DNA of 64,000 nt from Parus major (GCF_001522545.3 NC_031781.1:9801487-9865486); one strand, 5' to 3'. Numbered from the stretch's first letter, positions 11,501 through 22,724 are shown. The notes: a model not told the origin generated them from the sequence alone. A program made the numbers and translations.

Positions 11501-14500
11501 ACAGATGGTGGGGAATAAGTTATAAAGGTATTGGAATGCTGCCTGAGGTAGGTACCCATATCCTCAGAAACACAGATTGGGTGAAGCAGACAGATCTTCT
11601 TCCAGTTCTAATAGAGGAGGACTAATGGTGGCTGTGGGGGTGCATCCTGGCCCCTGGATGTCTGATCCGTAGCTGAGGTGAAGCTACAGGCACATGCACT
11701 TTACACCCAGGGGTGGCAGGTGGATGGCAAAACTCCATTTCAAGCCTAGTTCAAGGTGGCTCCTGGGGAGGGGCACTGCCAGCACTGCCTGAACAGGCAC
11801 CTGCATCTCATCCCACGCTAATGCAGCCATGCACTGATGTGCTCCAGGCTGAGCCTGCCCACACCAGAGGGAGGGTGCCCCCAGCCCACCAGAGATGCTG
11901 TCACCCTGCCAGCTGGGTGCTCTCTTCGACAAAACTGTATCCCCTCACTTCCTACATTCATTCACTTGTCAAGAGCAGGCTCATTTTAGCACTGTGGATT
12001 CTAAATTTTCTCTGATGTAATTATTGTTTGACACTGCAGCCTTTCCAAGCACCTTACATAAGGAAAACGGGAGAATTAAATATGAGAAGCCTAAAAATAA
12101 AACTATTAAAAGGAGGCAGAAGCTGTTTTGTGAGCAGCAGGAATGATGTGGTGCCTCTGGGAGATGGTACGTGGAGCCAAAGGAGATGTTCTGCTTTTAG
12201 GCAATCCCTTTTATTGTATTTCAGTGAAGTTCTGCACTTTTCTGAAGTTCTTAGGTGCAGGGATTTTAGAAATGAGTCTGTTCTTTCTCTTTGCTCTTGC
12301 AAAAACCATGACTTTCATACTATTTCCCAAGTCAATCTTCTTGAACAGACTGCAGCCAAAATTTCCCTTCCCTAATTAACCTGGAATGGTTTTTGAAGAA
12401 GTTTTAGCCGCAGAGAACATCAAATTTAGCTCTTAGCCTGGAGCCAAGCTCTGGGCTAAAGAACACATGTCATTTTAGGAATTCATGCAGATGCACCTTG
12501 ACATCTGGGATGTGATCTGTCGCCTGCACACTTCCCTGCTGAGCTAACAAGCAGGAGTGGGCACTGCTGATGCTGCAGGTGGAGCGCAAAAGGTTTTTCC
12601 CATTCATTCCAGCACTTTTGTCCAAGGTATGTAAATAATTGTAGGAGACTTTTTTGACAAATGTGAACCTCTTCTACTGGTATTTGTCCATGTGTAATTC
12701 AGTCACCTCATTTTCCCCTCTGGGTTGATTCAGAGGAGTGCTGCTGCAGTATTTCCTCAGTTATGGTCCCAGAAAGGATGGAGCTCTCCACTGAGCCATT
12801 GTTCACCAGAGCTAACTCCTCTGTCATGTGAAAAGGCAGCCAAAAGAAAATAAGGCATAGGTTTTTATTGTGTGATTTTGGAATGACCTTAATAGAGCCT
12901 GGTTTACACACATCTGGTGATGAGTGCATGCTGAAATGCAGGTATGGAGATTGAGCTGGAAGGGTTCACGTGCCTCGAGTCAGGATTGGCCAAGTTCCTC
13001 TCTCTGCAGCGACTGTAGAAAAGCTAACTGACTGCATTGGGCAAAAAGAGAGGAAAATGCAGTGAATATCTTATTTACATCAGGTCCCTTTATGACTTCA
13101 TTGTTTGGGCACTCAGCATCAGAGGCATCAGTACCACAGCACTGTGATCCTTGATGTGTTCTTGAGCTTTCCCTTTGCAAAGCTGTGACTCATTTTCTCC
13201 ATTTGGAAGACACACTGAGCAACGACAGGAAGAGATGTGCCCATGATGGTATCTTTCACAAAATCTAATTCAGACTGAAAAAAGGTATAGTATTGATGAA
13301 CTGCTTGTGTATCCTGTCCAGAACATCTTTAAGAATAATTGAATACGGGTTGTTGATGACTTTGAAATGCTGAACCATCACCATTCATTCCTGACATCTC
13401 CTTAGGATCCCACTCAGAATCAAAGCAGAAACAATGATGCAAAGTCAGGCTACTTTGAAGCCTCAAGATTAATTTTTTGCTAAACTGTCTGTTGTCCAAG
13501 AAATATTTGTGGAAAATAACTGGGAGAATAATTTAGACTAGAGGTACTTTGTGGTAAATTGTAAACATCTGGGACACCATTCCTGAGAAGGAGAAAGTAG
13601 GCAAATTTGTTATTTTCTGTGACTTACTACTTTAGTTCTGGTAGCTGCATTGCTTTTGGTTTGATGAGGGTTTTTATGGTTCTTTTGAAAGAATTTACTC
13701 AAGAAAGAAGACATATTTTCCCTCTGGGGTAAATAACCTCCCATAATTGCACAGCTCCACTGGTTTTTAATCAAGTCTGTGTGCCCATAGTAAGTGGTCT
13801 TTGGTTTTCTGGCCAAACACCAGTGTTTGCAAGCTGCATGGAAAACCTTTCCTCTGGAGCTACACAGCACCATAAGGTTTGTAGCTCCACAGGGGCTGAT
13901 TTGTGCCAACAGGCAGCAGGGCACCATGTCAAATTCTGCAGAGTATAAGCCTTCACCCATAGCAATACAACATGAATTTTCTAGCCATTGTATAACAAAA
14001 ACCCTCTGAATACAAAGAAAGGCTGGCTTGGTTTCCTGAATTGCCTCTCAAGAGGGAGGAAAGATGGGAAGTAAGAGTGATCTTCTGTGCTTGCTTGCCT
14101 GTTTGTTCTTAAACCTACCGAGGCCCAGTTAAATAGTAATGCTGTTCAACTCTTCCTTCTGTCAATGAACTCCAGCTACTCTCAAAATGTGGTAGTTTCC
14201 AGACATGAGGGACTTCAGTAGTGTATTTTAAACCTGAGGAAGTCCTAAGAGCTTCCCCATTAACTGCTATATGATCACAGCTATACCCAGCGTTAAGTTT
14301 CCCCCCAAGCCTATGGCACAAGGTGGAGCCAAGCTGTCATCTCACACTTAACCTAAGATGACCCTGGTAAGGCTGCCAAACCTGCAGGTCACAGAGCTCC
14401 AAAGGGAGCACAGCCCATGTGCTGAGATGCTTTCATTGCAGGGAAAGGGCACAAGAGGAGCACAGAGAACCCTGTCCCACTTTTCCCCTTTTCCAACTAG

Positions 14501-15999
14501 TTTCTAAAGGGATGATGCTGAGAATGATTTTGCTTCCACATTAATAAAATGGAGCAGTTTTGGCCTGAAATCCCTCAAAGTGTCATTTTTACTCTACTCT
14601 GCTCTTAACTTTAAGGCTTTGGATTTTTTTATTAATTACCAGTCAACCACTCTTCAGCTGCAGTTTGAGCATGCCGGACAGAGTTGCCTCCAGAGGCAAT
14701 TTAAATTAAACACAGACCTACTGAATAGACACCATGTGCCAGAAGATGTCTTTTGGAGGGAGAAGAGAGGAGAAACAGCTTTCCAGTTCACATTGCCAAT
14801 GTGTTTCTGAACCAAAGGATGACACCTTTCTGATTTCAGGACACCATTGTCTTTCTCTGGCAGAACATGTGTTCTGAAAGCCTATAGCCATGTCATCTTC
14901 AAGCTGACATTTCATGGGGATACTGCAAGCAAGGTACGGCCAGCCTGGCTTGGGATTGCACAGGAGACATCCAAGACAAGTACATGCAATTCAGCTGATA
15001 TTACAACTCTGCCAGAGGCAAGGCTGACTCCAGACCCAGCCAGGGCTCTGTGCAGGTTTGCAGGTGAGGCCAACCAACCTTGTGAATGATGCACAGCCAG
15101 GGCAGACTCTGGGAAGCAGCTGAATTTTTAAATACAGAGAGGTTGTGCCTGTGAGCCCCTTGGATATGTGTGATGGCAAGTTTGAAGCAGGCCAGGGAAG
15201 CTGAGCTGTCCCCACTGCAGTGCCTCTGTAGGCTATACATGGAGATTGTCTGAAGTTTGGGCAGCAGTGGTGCAACAACAATCTCATATCTCTTTGTCCC
15301 CTACCTCATCCAGCCCTCCCCGCATCAGCAGAAGCACCAGAAAAAAGAGGGCTCTGTAAAGGCTGAAAAGGCTCGGTGGCTTTGGGAGGAAGGGCAATCA
15401 GTGCCCAGCAGCAGGTCTGTGCTCAGGCTGGTCCCTTCACACAGTTTGTGTGGCTGCTTCCCAGCTCAGCACAATGGCTCAGCTCAGCTCCTCAAATGGG
15501 TGCAGATGGGATGTTGGCCAGGCACTGGGGGCTGTTTCAACACAAGGATTTATAGTGAGCTCAGGGAGGCTTGGAGGGGGCTGTGGCTGGGAGAGAGTGG
15601 CCCCTGGGGAGAGCAGCAGATGCATTGTGAAGCCCTGCTGTTCTGGGCCAGCATCTCCCTTCCTTGCCCGTGCTGGATGGATGCCACAGAGCAGGAAGCA
15701 TCAGTCAAACCTGCTCTCACACATCCATACCACTCCCTCCCTCCATGCATGCATTAAACCTTCACTGGAACAGAATTCCACCATTTTATTCATCCCTCGG
15801 GCTGCCAATTCAAGTAGCATCTCCCAGCCTGGGCCCAAGGGGTTAAGGTGGGTTGTTAACTTCAAAGCTGGGCTCTCTGGGGATCTGAGCAGTGTGGGTC
15901 ATGGACATCCTTCCAGGCAGGTCCCTTCTCTCCATGCTGTGAAGAGCAGATGTGGCGTAAAAACTTCCTTTTGGGAAGGGCATGATTAATCTTTGCTTC
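8521..15999. other. Unique non-coding DNA, no gene recognised
   Basis: I find no exon with convincing splice sites and family similarity. Between about 15250 and 15990 two plus-strand frames of 166 and 179 codons overlap each other, and other frames run opposite them. The region is GC-rich and the first frame opens at a TTG rather than ATG, so I read these as chance open frames. A curious frame at 10505-10786 is discussed under findings. Confidence 0.5.
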
Positions 16000-16330
16000 T
16001 TAGAGGATGACAAATATATTATATTCGCTGACATGCACACACATTCTCCTCTGCTGACGGGTGACCCCTGTCTTAATGCCAAGCGTGTGAGATCCAGCTC
16101 TGTAAACGAAGAGGAGAGCTTTGCAAGCTCATTAATGCTTTGAAGTCGCTCATTAGGAGCAGATTCCTCGGGAGCTGGCGAGCACAACACCCTTTGTGAG
16201 CATGACTTCATTTGATATTAATGTGGGTGCTGCAGCTGGAGGCATCCAGGGATGCTGCGCTGTGATTCTGCACACACAGACCAGCACGGCAGATTTCTGT
16301 GGCTGTAATGAACAGGGTAAAAAGGGAAAG
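16000..16330. promoter_or_regulatory. Possible conserved non-coding element
   Basis: This stretch combines homeodomain-type cores (GATTAATC, TCATTAATGC, TGATATTAATG) with more CpG than its surroundings and no detectable repeat. Such mixtures are common in enhancers of developmental genes. No conservation data are available here, so this remains a guess from sequence texture. Confidence 0.3.
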
Positions 16331-16827
16331 TTTCTGTCCCCTCTTGTGAGTTTTCCTCCTGGCAGCATATCAATAGGTTGACCCGGTCCTCTCTGCTGAG
16401 CTGAGGATGTGCAGCATTCTCTCATGGGATGTCTGGAATATTGCTGCCTTTCTCCTCAGTACCTGTGAATAATCTCTGGAGGCAAGGATGAACCCCCCAG
16501 ACTGAGGAGCTCTGTGTAGGACTCTTTTGAGGCCTGGAAATATCCCTTTTTGGTGCCTCTCACCTTTCCATCAGCCAGTCAGAAGCCCTCCATATGGCTC
16601 AGCTACCCCAGGGCACAGTAATGAGCAGTCCCTGTGGAAGAAAGGAGGAAATTTCTCTCACCCTGGAGCAGGACAGGACCAGGACAGCCTGGCTGAGAAT
16701 ATCTCCAGCAGGCAGAATCTTCTGGTGAAAGGGCCTGGCAGGGTTTCTCTGTGTGATGATATCCCTGTGGGAAGGTGCTGGCTTGAGAAGATTGAGGGTG
16801 GCTGAATTCAGGAACAGAAATTACCAG

Positions 16828-16905
16828 GTTCCTGTGGCTTAAGAGCTAAAGACTTCCTGCACATGGGCACCTGGGGGTTGTGGGTTTGAATCCCATGAGG
16901 TTCAG
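16828..16905 (+). repeat. tRNA-like relic, possibly a SINE head
   Basis: A well-formed T-arm is visible: stem GTGGG (16880-16884), 7-base loop TTTGAAT (16885-16891), stem CCCAT (16892-16896). It contains a B-box-like GGTTTGAATCC (16883-16893). About 48 bases upstream lies an A-box-like TGGCTTAAGAG (16835-16845). I cannot build a complete cloverleaf with a matching acceptor stem, so this is not called as a tRNA gene. An old tRNA-derived SINE head or tRNA pseudogene is the likely origin. Confidence 0.4.
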
Positions 16906-17458
16906 TAGTGATGTTTGGGTTTTTTTCTTCCCCCTTTATGATGGAAACAAAGCTTTACCTCATCCAAAAGGAAAAATAAAGGCCCTCCTGTACCACTGTC
17001 TGTCCCAGCTAAATGCCCTAGCAGGCTGTATGCAGACAGGAGGGGGTAAGGAGCGGAACCTGGGGTACAGAGCCAGGGCTTTAACTGTGTGCTGTGTCTG
17101 GCTGAGAACTGCCAGGCTCTCAGAGCTGTTCCCTTCCCCTGAGGACCCAGTGTGGTCAGGAGGGACTTCCCAAGGATGTCCCCCTCAGTCTGGGGTCCCT
17201 GTTGGTATCACAAGCAGTGATTGTGGTCCTTGCATGAAGATCTAGGGTGGCACACAGGGGCTGTGCCACTCCTCATGGCCCATGAGACCTGCTCTCTCCT
17301 AATGAGATGTTCCAGCAGTTGCTGGGGACACTAAAGAAATCGGTGAGGAGGGAAGAGTGTCACTGGGCTTGGGAAGTGTCAGGGTTGGGGCCCTGAGGTT
17401 TTGGTGAGGTGTGAGGTCTCAGGGAGGAGCTGGTGGGCCAGGGGAGAGCCCAGAGCCC
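16906..17458. other. Non-coding DNA upstream of the tRNA gene
   Basis: No gene recognised. Short open frames run into the tRNA gene but are shadows of GC-rich sequence. I see no external TATA-like element needed for the tRNA, whose promoter is internal. Confidence 0.5.
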
Positions 17459-17541
17459 ACCAGGATGGCCGAGTGGTGAAGGCGTTGGACTTAAGATCCA
17501 ATGGGCGCACGCCCGCGTGGGTTCGAACCCCACTTCTGGTA
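17459..17541 (+). tRNA. tRNA-Leu, anticodon TAA
   Basis: A complete type-II cloverleaf of 83 nt is visible. The acceptor stem ACCAGGA (17459-17465) pairs with TTCTGGT (17534-17540) through six Watson-Crick pairs and one G-T wobble, with discriminator A at 17541. The anticodon stem TTGGA/TCCAA (17485-17489/17497-17501) encloses loop CTTAAGA, giving anticodon TAA (17492-17494), which reads UUA leucine codons. The long variable arm typical of Leu is a hairpin GGGC-GCAC-GCCC (17503-17514). The T-arm is GTGGG/CCCAC around TTCGAAC. The internal RNA polymerase III promoter is intact: A box TGGCCGAGTGG (17466-17476) and B box GGTTCGAACCC (17520-17530). There is no intron and no encoded CCA. I judge it a functional cytoplasmic tRNA gene. 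The wobble pair and GTGGTGAAGG in the D-loop are small departures from the vertebrate form I remember. Confidence 0.95.
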
Positions 17542-17550
17542 GGAGCCTCC

Positions 17551-17554
17551 TTTT
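17551..17554 (+). terminator. Pol III terminator of tRNA-Leu
   Basis: A TTTT run begins 10 bases after the last tRNA base, the usual distance for RNA polymerase III termination. It supports an active tRNA gene. Confidence 0.8.
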
Positions 17555-18359
17555 CCTCCGGGTCCACAGTTCCCAGCCCAGCTTTTGGAGCATCACTTCA
17601 GAGCAGGGATGGGACCTCTGGCCCTGTGCCTGAGGCCGTTCCATGCTCCAGTGTGAGGACCCTGGTGGGAGTGGGCCTCCCTGCCATGCAGGCTGCATGT
17701 GTAGAGGGACACGAGCCAGTCCCTCTGGCACACAGGCTGTGGATCTCCTCTTCCATGCAGGGAGTGCTGAGACAGTCACAGCCTTGAATCCCACATGCTC
17801 CCAAAATAGCAACTTGTTTTTCCCATGGCAGAAATAGAAAAACCTGACTACCCAGAAGGGGGGAAAAAAAAGGTGTTGAGCACTAAATATTTTGGGCAAG
17901 TCACAAGGGGAAACCAGTGAGAACAAGTGGGTTCAGGGAAACTGGTTTGGGGTTTCTGGAGTTTGTTCCTTTTATCAGCCGTGGCCCATGACCCCAGACC
18001 CATTGCAGACTCACCCAAAGCAGCATTTGGCACTCTCTGAGGGCATTTGGCAGTGTCACAACCCCCTGGAGGAAGCCAGCACTGCAGGAAGGAGCTCCTC
18101 ATGCTGCTGGTTGAATTTGGGAGATGCATGAGGAGCTGAGATCTGCTCATGCACAGTGTCACTGTGCCATGGTCTATTTTGGGTCAGTGCCTAGAAATGC
18201 TCACAAGACTTTTGCTCCCTTCCTTGTGTGCATGGATGGGCAGTAGATATTTCCCCCAGTAGAGGGTTAGGCTGCTGGACTCGCAGAGATGCTGTCAGGT
18301 TTTCATTTGGCTGCTTTGCTCCAGCCCGAGGCCAGTCGGAAATGTCCTACTGCTGGGAC
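17555..18359. other. Non-coding DNA downstream of the tRNA gene
   Basis: No gene or repeat recognised. Open frames on the minus strand that cross the tRNA gene (for example 17360-17926) are the antisense of its stems and of GC-rich flanks. Confidence 0.5.
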
Positions 18360-18560
18360 ATGATTTGAAGTGATGGTGTTAATTTGGTTAATTAGGATTC
18401 CTGGGAAGCGTGCGCTTCCTGCAAATCAGCTTACCATTGTAGTATCACTGCAAAGAGTTATTTGCTGGTGCATGGGGTTATGTATGAATTTATGATTATG
18501 ATGTAGGACCATTAATTTTATGTTTGTGGCAGATGATACAGCTCAATTAAAAGTTGCACA
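18360..18560. promoter_or_regulatory. Possible conserved non-coding element
   Basis: The stretch contains TTAATTTGGTTAATTAGGATT, a cluster of TAAT/ATTA homeodomain cores, then CCATTAATTTTATG and a short inverted GGAAGCG/CGCTTCC (18403-18417). It has no repeat and no open frame of note. Enhancer-like texture only. Confidence 0.3.
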
Positions 18561-19374
18561 TTGAGATCTTTGGCTCTCTCTGATACGTGAGAATCAGACG
18601 GTGGCCTCCAGGAAGTCTTAAAGGGCCTTTTGAGTGGCCATATAACAAATGGGGCAAGACCCAGAGGAGAGGAGAGGGGAGGAATTACTCTGCTCCTCTC
18701 CCATCTGATTAGTGCTGGGAGGGAAATTTTATGCATATCTGCTATAGTTGACTTGCTGCAACTAACCTCAGTGGTTAAGTGACGCAAAGAATGACAAACA
18801 CATCTCTGAGATATCCCAGGAGGTCTCAGCAGCACTGGGTCAAGTCCTTTGCCTCTGATGGCTTGGAGTCAGACTCCTGTCTTGTTCATGTGTCAAAGGC
18901 ATTTGGTGGCCTCTGCTGAGTTCAAAACTGAAATCTCCTTATTTGAGCTTCTCTGTTGATCCATGTTCTCACAAAGATTGTGTTTTTACAGCCCAAGGGG
19001 TATGGGTTCTGTGTGCTTCAGCTCCCTCAAGGGTGCTTATCCACTTTGCAAAGCTATTGGGCAGGCAGAGCATCATCTGGGGGCAGCAGGAGCTGAATTA
19101 ACAGCCTTTGTATGGCACAGCCCAGCAGAGGTGTAGGGATGGCTGGGGCCAAATGTTAATATGAGTCAGAACTGAGACCAAATGACAGATCCCTGTAAGA
19201 GTGAGGGGCTGGAAATTTGGGGGTTGAAACAGCAAAGAGTCCAGTGACCAGAGTAGGGGAAGGCTGTGGGGACTGATAAGTGAACTGCCTTATACCAGGC
19301 CATAACTTTCCCCCTTCCCACCCCACATCCTCCAAGGGTCTGACAGAGCTGTAAAAAGAGCAGCTTGTTCAAAA
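18561..19374. other. Unique non-coding DNA
   Basis: Nothing recognised beyond short, overlapping chance frames. It separates two AT-rich enhancer-like stretches. Confidence 0.5.
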
Positions 19375-19745
19375 GCCATTTCCATGCATCATATTTATTA
19401 AGACAGTTACTGCAGGTTAAATATCAATAGTTTATTGCAAATATATTTATTATAGATTAACTATGCAGTATCCGCATCAGTTATGTTGTGGTTAAAAGTA
19501 AGCCTCGGTGAAAGGTTTTTAATAATGAATTTGTGTTGAAGTAGTGTATAATAATTATCTTTGGCAATCTTATTCTCAATTTCATATGACAGTTTTATGT
19601 TCAATAAATATTTGAGATTATTAAAAACATATTTATCAAAGATTAACAGTGATGAAACAGATACAAATCTAAGCTGTTAAGCTCAATATGCATACTTATA
19701 ATAATCAATTCCTATATTAAACCACAATAATGGCCTTGTTTAATG
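19375..19745. promoter_or_regulatory. AT-rich island, possible enhancer
   Basis: About 370 bases that are markedly more AT-rich than both flanks and lack CpG-rich or repeat sequence. They are dense in ATTTATTA, TAATAATG, TATAATAATTATC, AATAAATATTTG and ATAATCAATTC words, which fit homeodomain, forkhead and POU/SOX-type sites. It has no tandem period and no poly-A tail, so it does not look like a simple repeat or retroelement. A deeply conserved cis-regulatory element or a matrix-attachment-like region are both possible. Confidence 0.35.
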
Positions 19746-20254
19746 TAAATGGAATGGTTTTTTTTGGCTCTTTGTAAGTCTGTCTTTTGCTGTGTGGTCC
19801 TGCTTGCAGGTTTCAGATAGATCCTGGGATATTTGGACGTGAAATAAATCAAATACTTAGGTAAAATCAAAACAGTCCTAGAATAAGGCAGGCTGTTTCA
19901 GGAACAGGGAGCCAGATCTTCAAAGGGTGTAACTCAAAGCCAGTCCACAGACACCAAAGCAGCTGGTCTAGCTTGTCTCCACTCCATATCCCTGAGAAAT
20001 CCCCATCTTTAGTCTAACCTACAGCTCATACCACTGCACCATTTCCAGGTCTGGGGATCTGGAGCAGCAACTCTCCACTTTACAACCACAGATGCACCCA
20101 CACAATTTTAGATACTGAAAGCTACTGCCTGCCTTGTATCCTGTTATTACCTAGCACTTGGAGGCAGAGTGCTAAAAATGAAGTAAGTGTTTGGGAGATA
20201 AACAAAATGTTATTGTTTTAGTCTTGTATTGCTGCTGCTCTAATTGCTGGCTGC

Positions 20255-20601
20255 TAAGGATCTACAACTTCCTGAAAGGTGGTTGTAGGCAGGTGGGGGT
20301 CGGGCTCTTTCTCCAGGCAGCAGCTGACAGAACAAGAGGACACAGCCTCAAGCTGGGTCAAGGGAAATATAGGCTGGATATTAAGAAAAAGTTTTTCATG
20401 GAAAGAGTGATAAAACACTGGAATTATTTGCCTGGAGAGGTGGTGGAGTCACCATCCCTGGATGTGTTTAAAGAAAGACTGGATGTGGCACTCGGTGACA
20501 TGGTCTAGTTGAGGTGTTAGGGCATGGCTTGGACTCAGTGACCTTGAAGGTCTCCTCCAACCCAGCAATTCTGTGATTCTGTGTATTCTGTGAATTCTGT
20601 G
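20255..20601 (+). mobile_element. CR1 LINE, 3' end
   Basis: This is the 3' end of a chicken-repeat-1 (CR1) non-LTR retrotransposon, the dominant LINE of bird genomes. I recognise the ordered hallmarks: a TACAACTTCCTGAAAGG-like start, GGTGGGGGTCGG, GGCTGGATATTAAGAAAAA, GTGGTGGAGTCACCATCCCT, then GACCTTGAAGGTCTCCTCCA. The terminal tail has four copies of ATTCTGTG (20568, 20576, 20585, 20594) instead of poly-A. Only about 350 bases of the 4-5 kb element remain, a typical 5' truncation. The ATTCTGTG version of the tail suggests a passerine-type subfamily. Confidence 0.93.
20260..20508 (+). pseudogene. CR1 ORF2 C-terminal remnant
   Basis: About 82 codons of the end of the CR1 ORF2 polyprotein (endonuclease/reverse transcriptase) are readable without a frameshift, ending at the TAG at 20506-20508. 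Recognisable pieces are YNFLKGGC, a DIKKKFFMERV-type segment, HWNYLPGEVVESPSL and VALGDMV just before the stop. The endonuclease and polymerase domains are missing through 5' truncation, so it is not functional. The intact frame suggests a moderately recent insertion. Confidence 0.88.
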
Positions 20602-20626
20602 AGAGCTGGTACCTGTGCCTATGCTT

Positions 20627-20653
20627 CCTCTGCCTCCTCTGCCTCCTCTGCCT
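20627..20653 (+). repeat. 9-bp tandem repeat, three copies
   Basis: Three perfect copies of CCTCTGCCT lie shortly after the CR1 tail. It is a small minisatellite-like array with no evident function. Confidence 0.85.
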
Positions 20654-22631
20654 GCACCTGTCTGCAGATGCTGTCAGCTCCACCCCAGACACTCACAGAC
20701 TGTGAAAAGTGTCAGGGGCTGTGAGGGTGCATTGTGGAGTATTGGTGGCCTTTGGCCCACAGGAGGATTTAGATTCCTGAGTCCTTCTGACAGCTGGCTG
20801 GACACTCCAAAAGGCATCTCCCAGCTGGTCTGGATCCAGTGCCCCATCCCAACATGTGATGGTGGCTAAGTCTTATTTTTGAACTTGCACTTGTACATCA
20901 GTGGAGCTAAGTGTCAAATAGTGTCAAATCCAGATGAGGGTGCAAATCATAGGAACCCAAAATTGAGGGAAACACTGTGTGTCTGAAACAGGAGCTGTGC
21001 CATGACACAAGAGGGCTGTGGTGTTGTCCTTATATATTGAGAGGTATCTGTCTCTTCCAATTACAGGATCTCAGAAAACAATCTGAGAGGGATAGACAGC
21101 TCTTCCACTGCTGCTCAGCAGTGTCTCAAGTATAGAGTGATTTTCCATCACCAAATTGTCTGTTGATTTCTTTTCTTTAGGAGTTTGAAAACCAGACTCA
21201 GGCACTGCTTTAAGGGATGCTAATTCTCCAAGTTAAACACTACGGAGCAGCTCTGTAGGATCAGGTGTGTGCATGGGGCTATCAGGAAGCTCTTCAAAGG
21301 CAGAGCAGAGTCAGGAGATGATGAAGGCAGCTGGGCAGCCTTCTGGAGGTGGACAGACCTGTTGGAGAAGTGGTGGCTGAGAAGAAGTAGGGAGCTTCTA
21401 GCCTGTATCAGCCACCTGGTATATGGAGATATGTGTGTTTATGTGTATCTCTCTATCTCTTTCTCTGTCTCCTGTTATGGGAGTCCCATCTGTGCTTGTG
21501 GCACCAGTGTATGCTGCAAGTGTCTGCTTTGAGGGATGTATTTGACTTGTAAGATGGCCCATATGACCAGGGAAGATCTTTCTGTGCTTAGCTGGGCAAA
21601 GACAGTGCTGGCTCCATTGGATGCTGTAGGGATCCATCATCATATTTTGTCAAGGTCTGGTCTTCATGATGCTTCCAGTGACCATCTGTGTCAGGAGTCC
21701 CTGGCTTCACTTTTTGGCCCATCTGTGAAATGTGACCTGAGCAGCTCAGAGGCTTTGTGCATCCCTGGTGTGATCTCCGTGAACATCAGAGCAGTTATTT
21801 CTGATTATATCCCAAGTGAATTTGTCTCCTGCATTTGTTCCTCATCCAAACACTCCCAGTGGAGGATGCTGAGCTGCTAGGGCAGTTTCACATCTTAGCA
21901 ATGGGCTGCAATTACAGAGGTGGCCAGAGAAAAAAGACAAGCAGGCACGCACCACTGCCTTTAATGGAAGACAATGATTCTTGTGGGCTCCAGAGTAATA
22001 CAAGAGTTCTGCTTTTAATAAATTAGCAGCCTACAAGTAACAATCTCAAGCAATTAAACACTGAGACGAAGGTGTGCACTATGAATGTATTCTGGAGTCA
22101 ACAAGGGGGTGGCAAAGACAGTTTTTGAACAGTAGAGAAGGTAAAAATATAACGAAAAATTCCCCAGAGAGCATAGGAGAGCTCTTCTCCCACACTCATT
22201 TCTATTGTGCATGCATGTGGAAGTCTCATCTTGCTCCCCATCACCCCTCCTTCCTCCACTGGCTCCCAGGGACCTGATTTGGAGCCTCCCTGAGCTCATT
22301 CAAGTCTCTGTCATCGTTATCACCCTTATGCCTGCTCTCATCCATGTAGGTAAGGAAATTGCCATGATGAGGAGGGGATGTTGGTGGGAAACATGGGAAG
22401 TAACTGGGAGTAGTGAAGATAGCTATGAGCTGAGGAGGGGAACAAATAAATATGAAATAAAACTGTTAAGCTCCTTGTCTTATATTAATAGCCTGTATGG
22501 AATACTCTTTGCCATAGAATTCAATTTATTTCCATTTAAAGGCTGTTCTTCTCAATCAATGCTGCTAATAAATAGCTGCTGATGGCCATGACCCCCTGGG
22601 CTGAGCGAAGAATTTATTTTCTGAGCCAATT

Positions 22632-22653
22632 AAAGGAATTGAACAATTCCTTT
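22632..22653. repeat. Inverted repeat, 10-bp arms
   Basis: Perfect arms AAAGGAATTG (22632-22641) and CAATTCCTTT (22644-22653) around AA. The symmetry extends outward to TTAAAGG/CCTTTTAA with one extra T. It lies in AT-rich sequence and could bind a dimeric factor or form a hairpin. Confidence 0.85.
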
Positions 22654-22681
22654 TAATAATTATATGGGAATTTAATAGAAT

Positions 22682-22724
22682 AAAAAACCAAAAAACAAAA
22701 AACAAACCACCCACAAACCCAACA
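22682..22724 (+). repeat. A/C-only low-complexity run
   Basis: Forty-three bases containing only A and C, mostly A-runs of 3-6 broken by C. This is the same character as the minus strand of the large 15-kb T/G block. Confidence 0.85.

Noticed and set aside
15257..15989. Two overlapping plus-strand frames of 166 and 179 codons
   Set aside because: They overlap in different phases, the first opens at TTG rather than ATG, and no family was recognised. GC-rich sequence with few stops explains them.
17360..17926. 188-codon minus-strand frame and several plus-strand frames across 17401-17787
   Set aside because: They run through the tRNA-Leu gene and its GC-rich flanks; protein databases often contain such false translations of tRNA genes.
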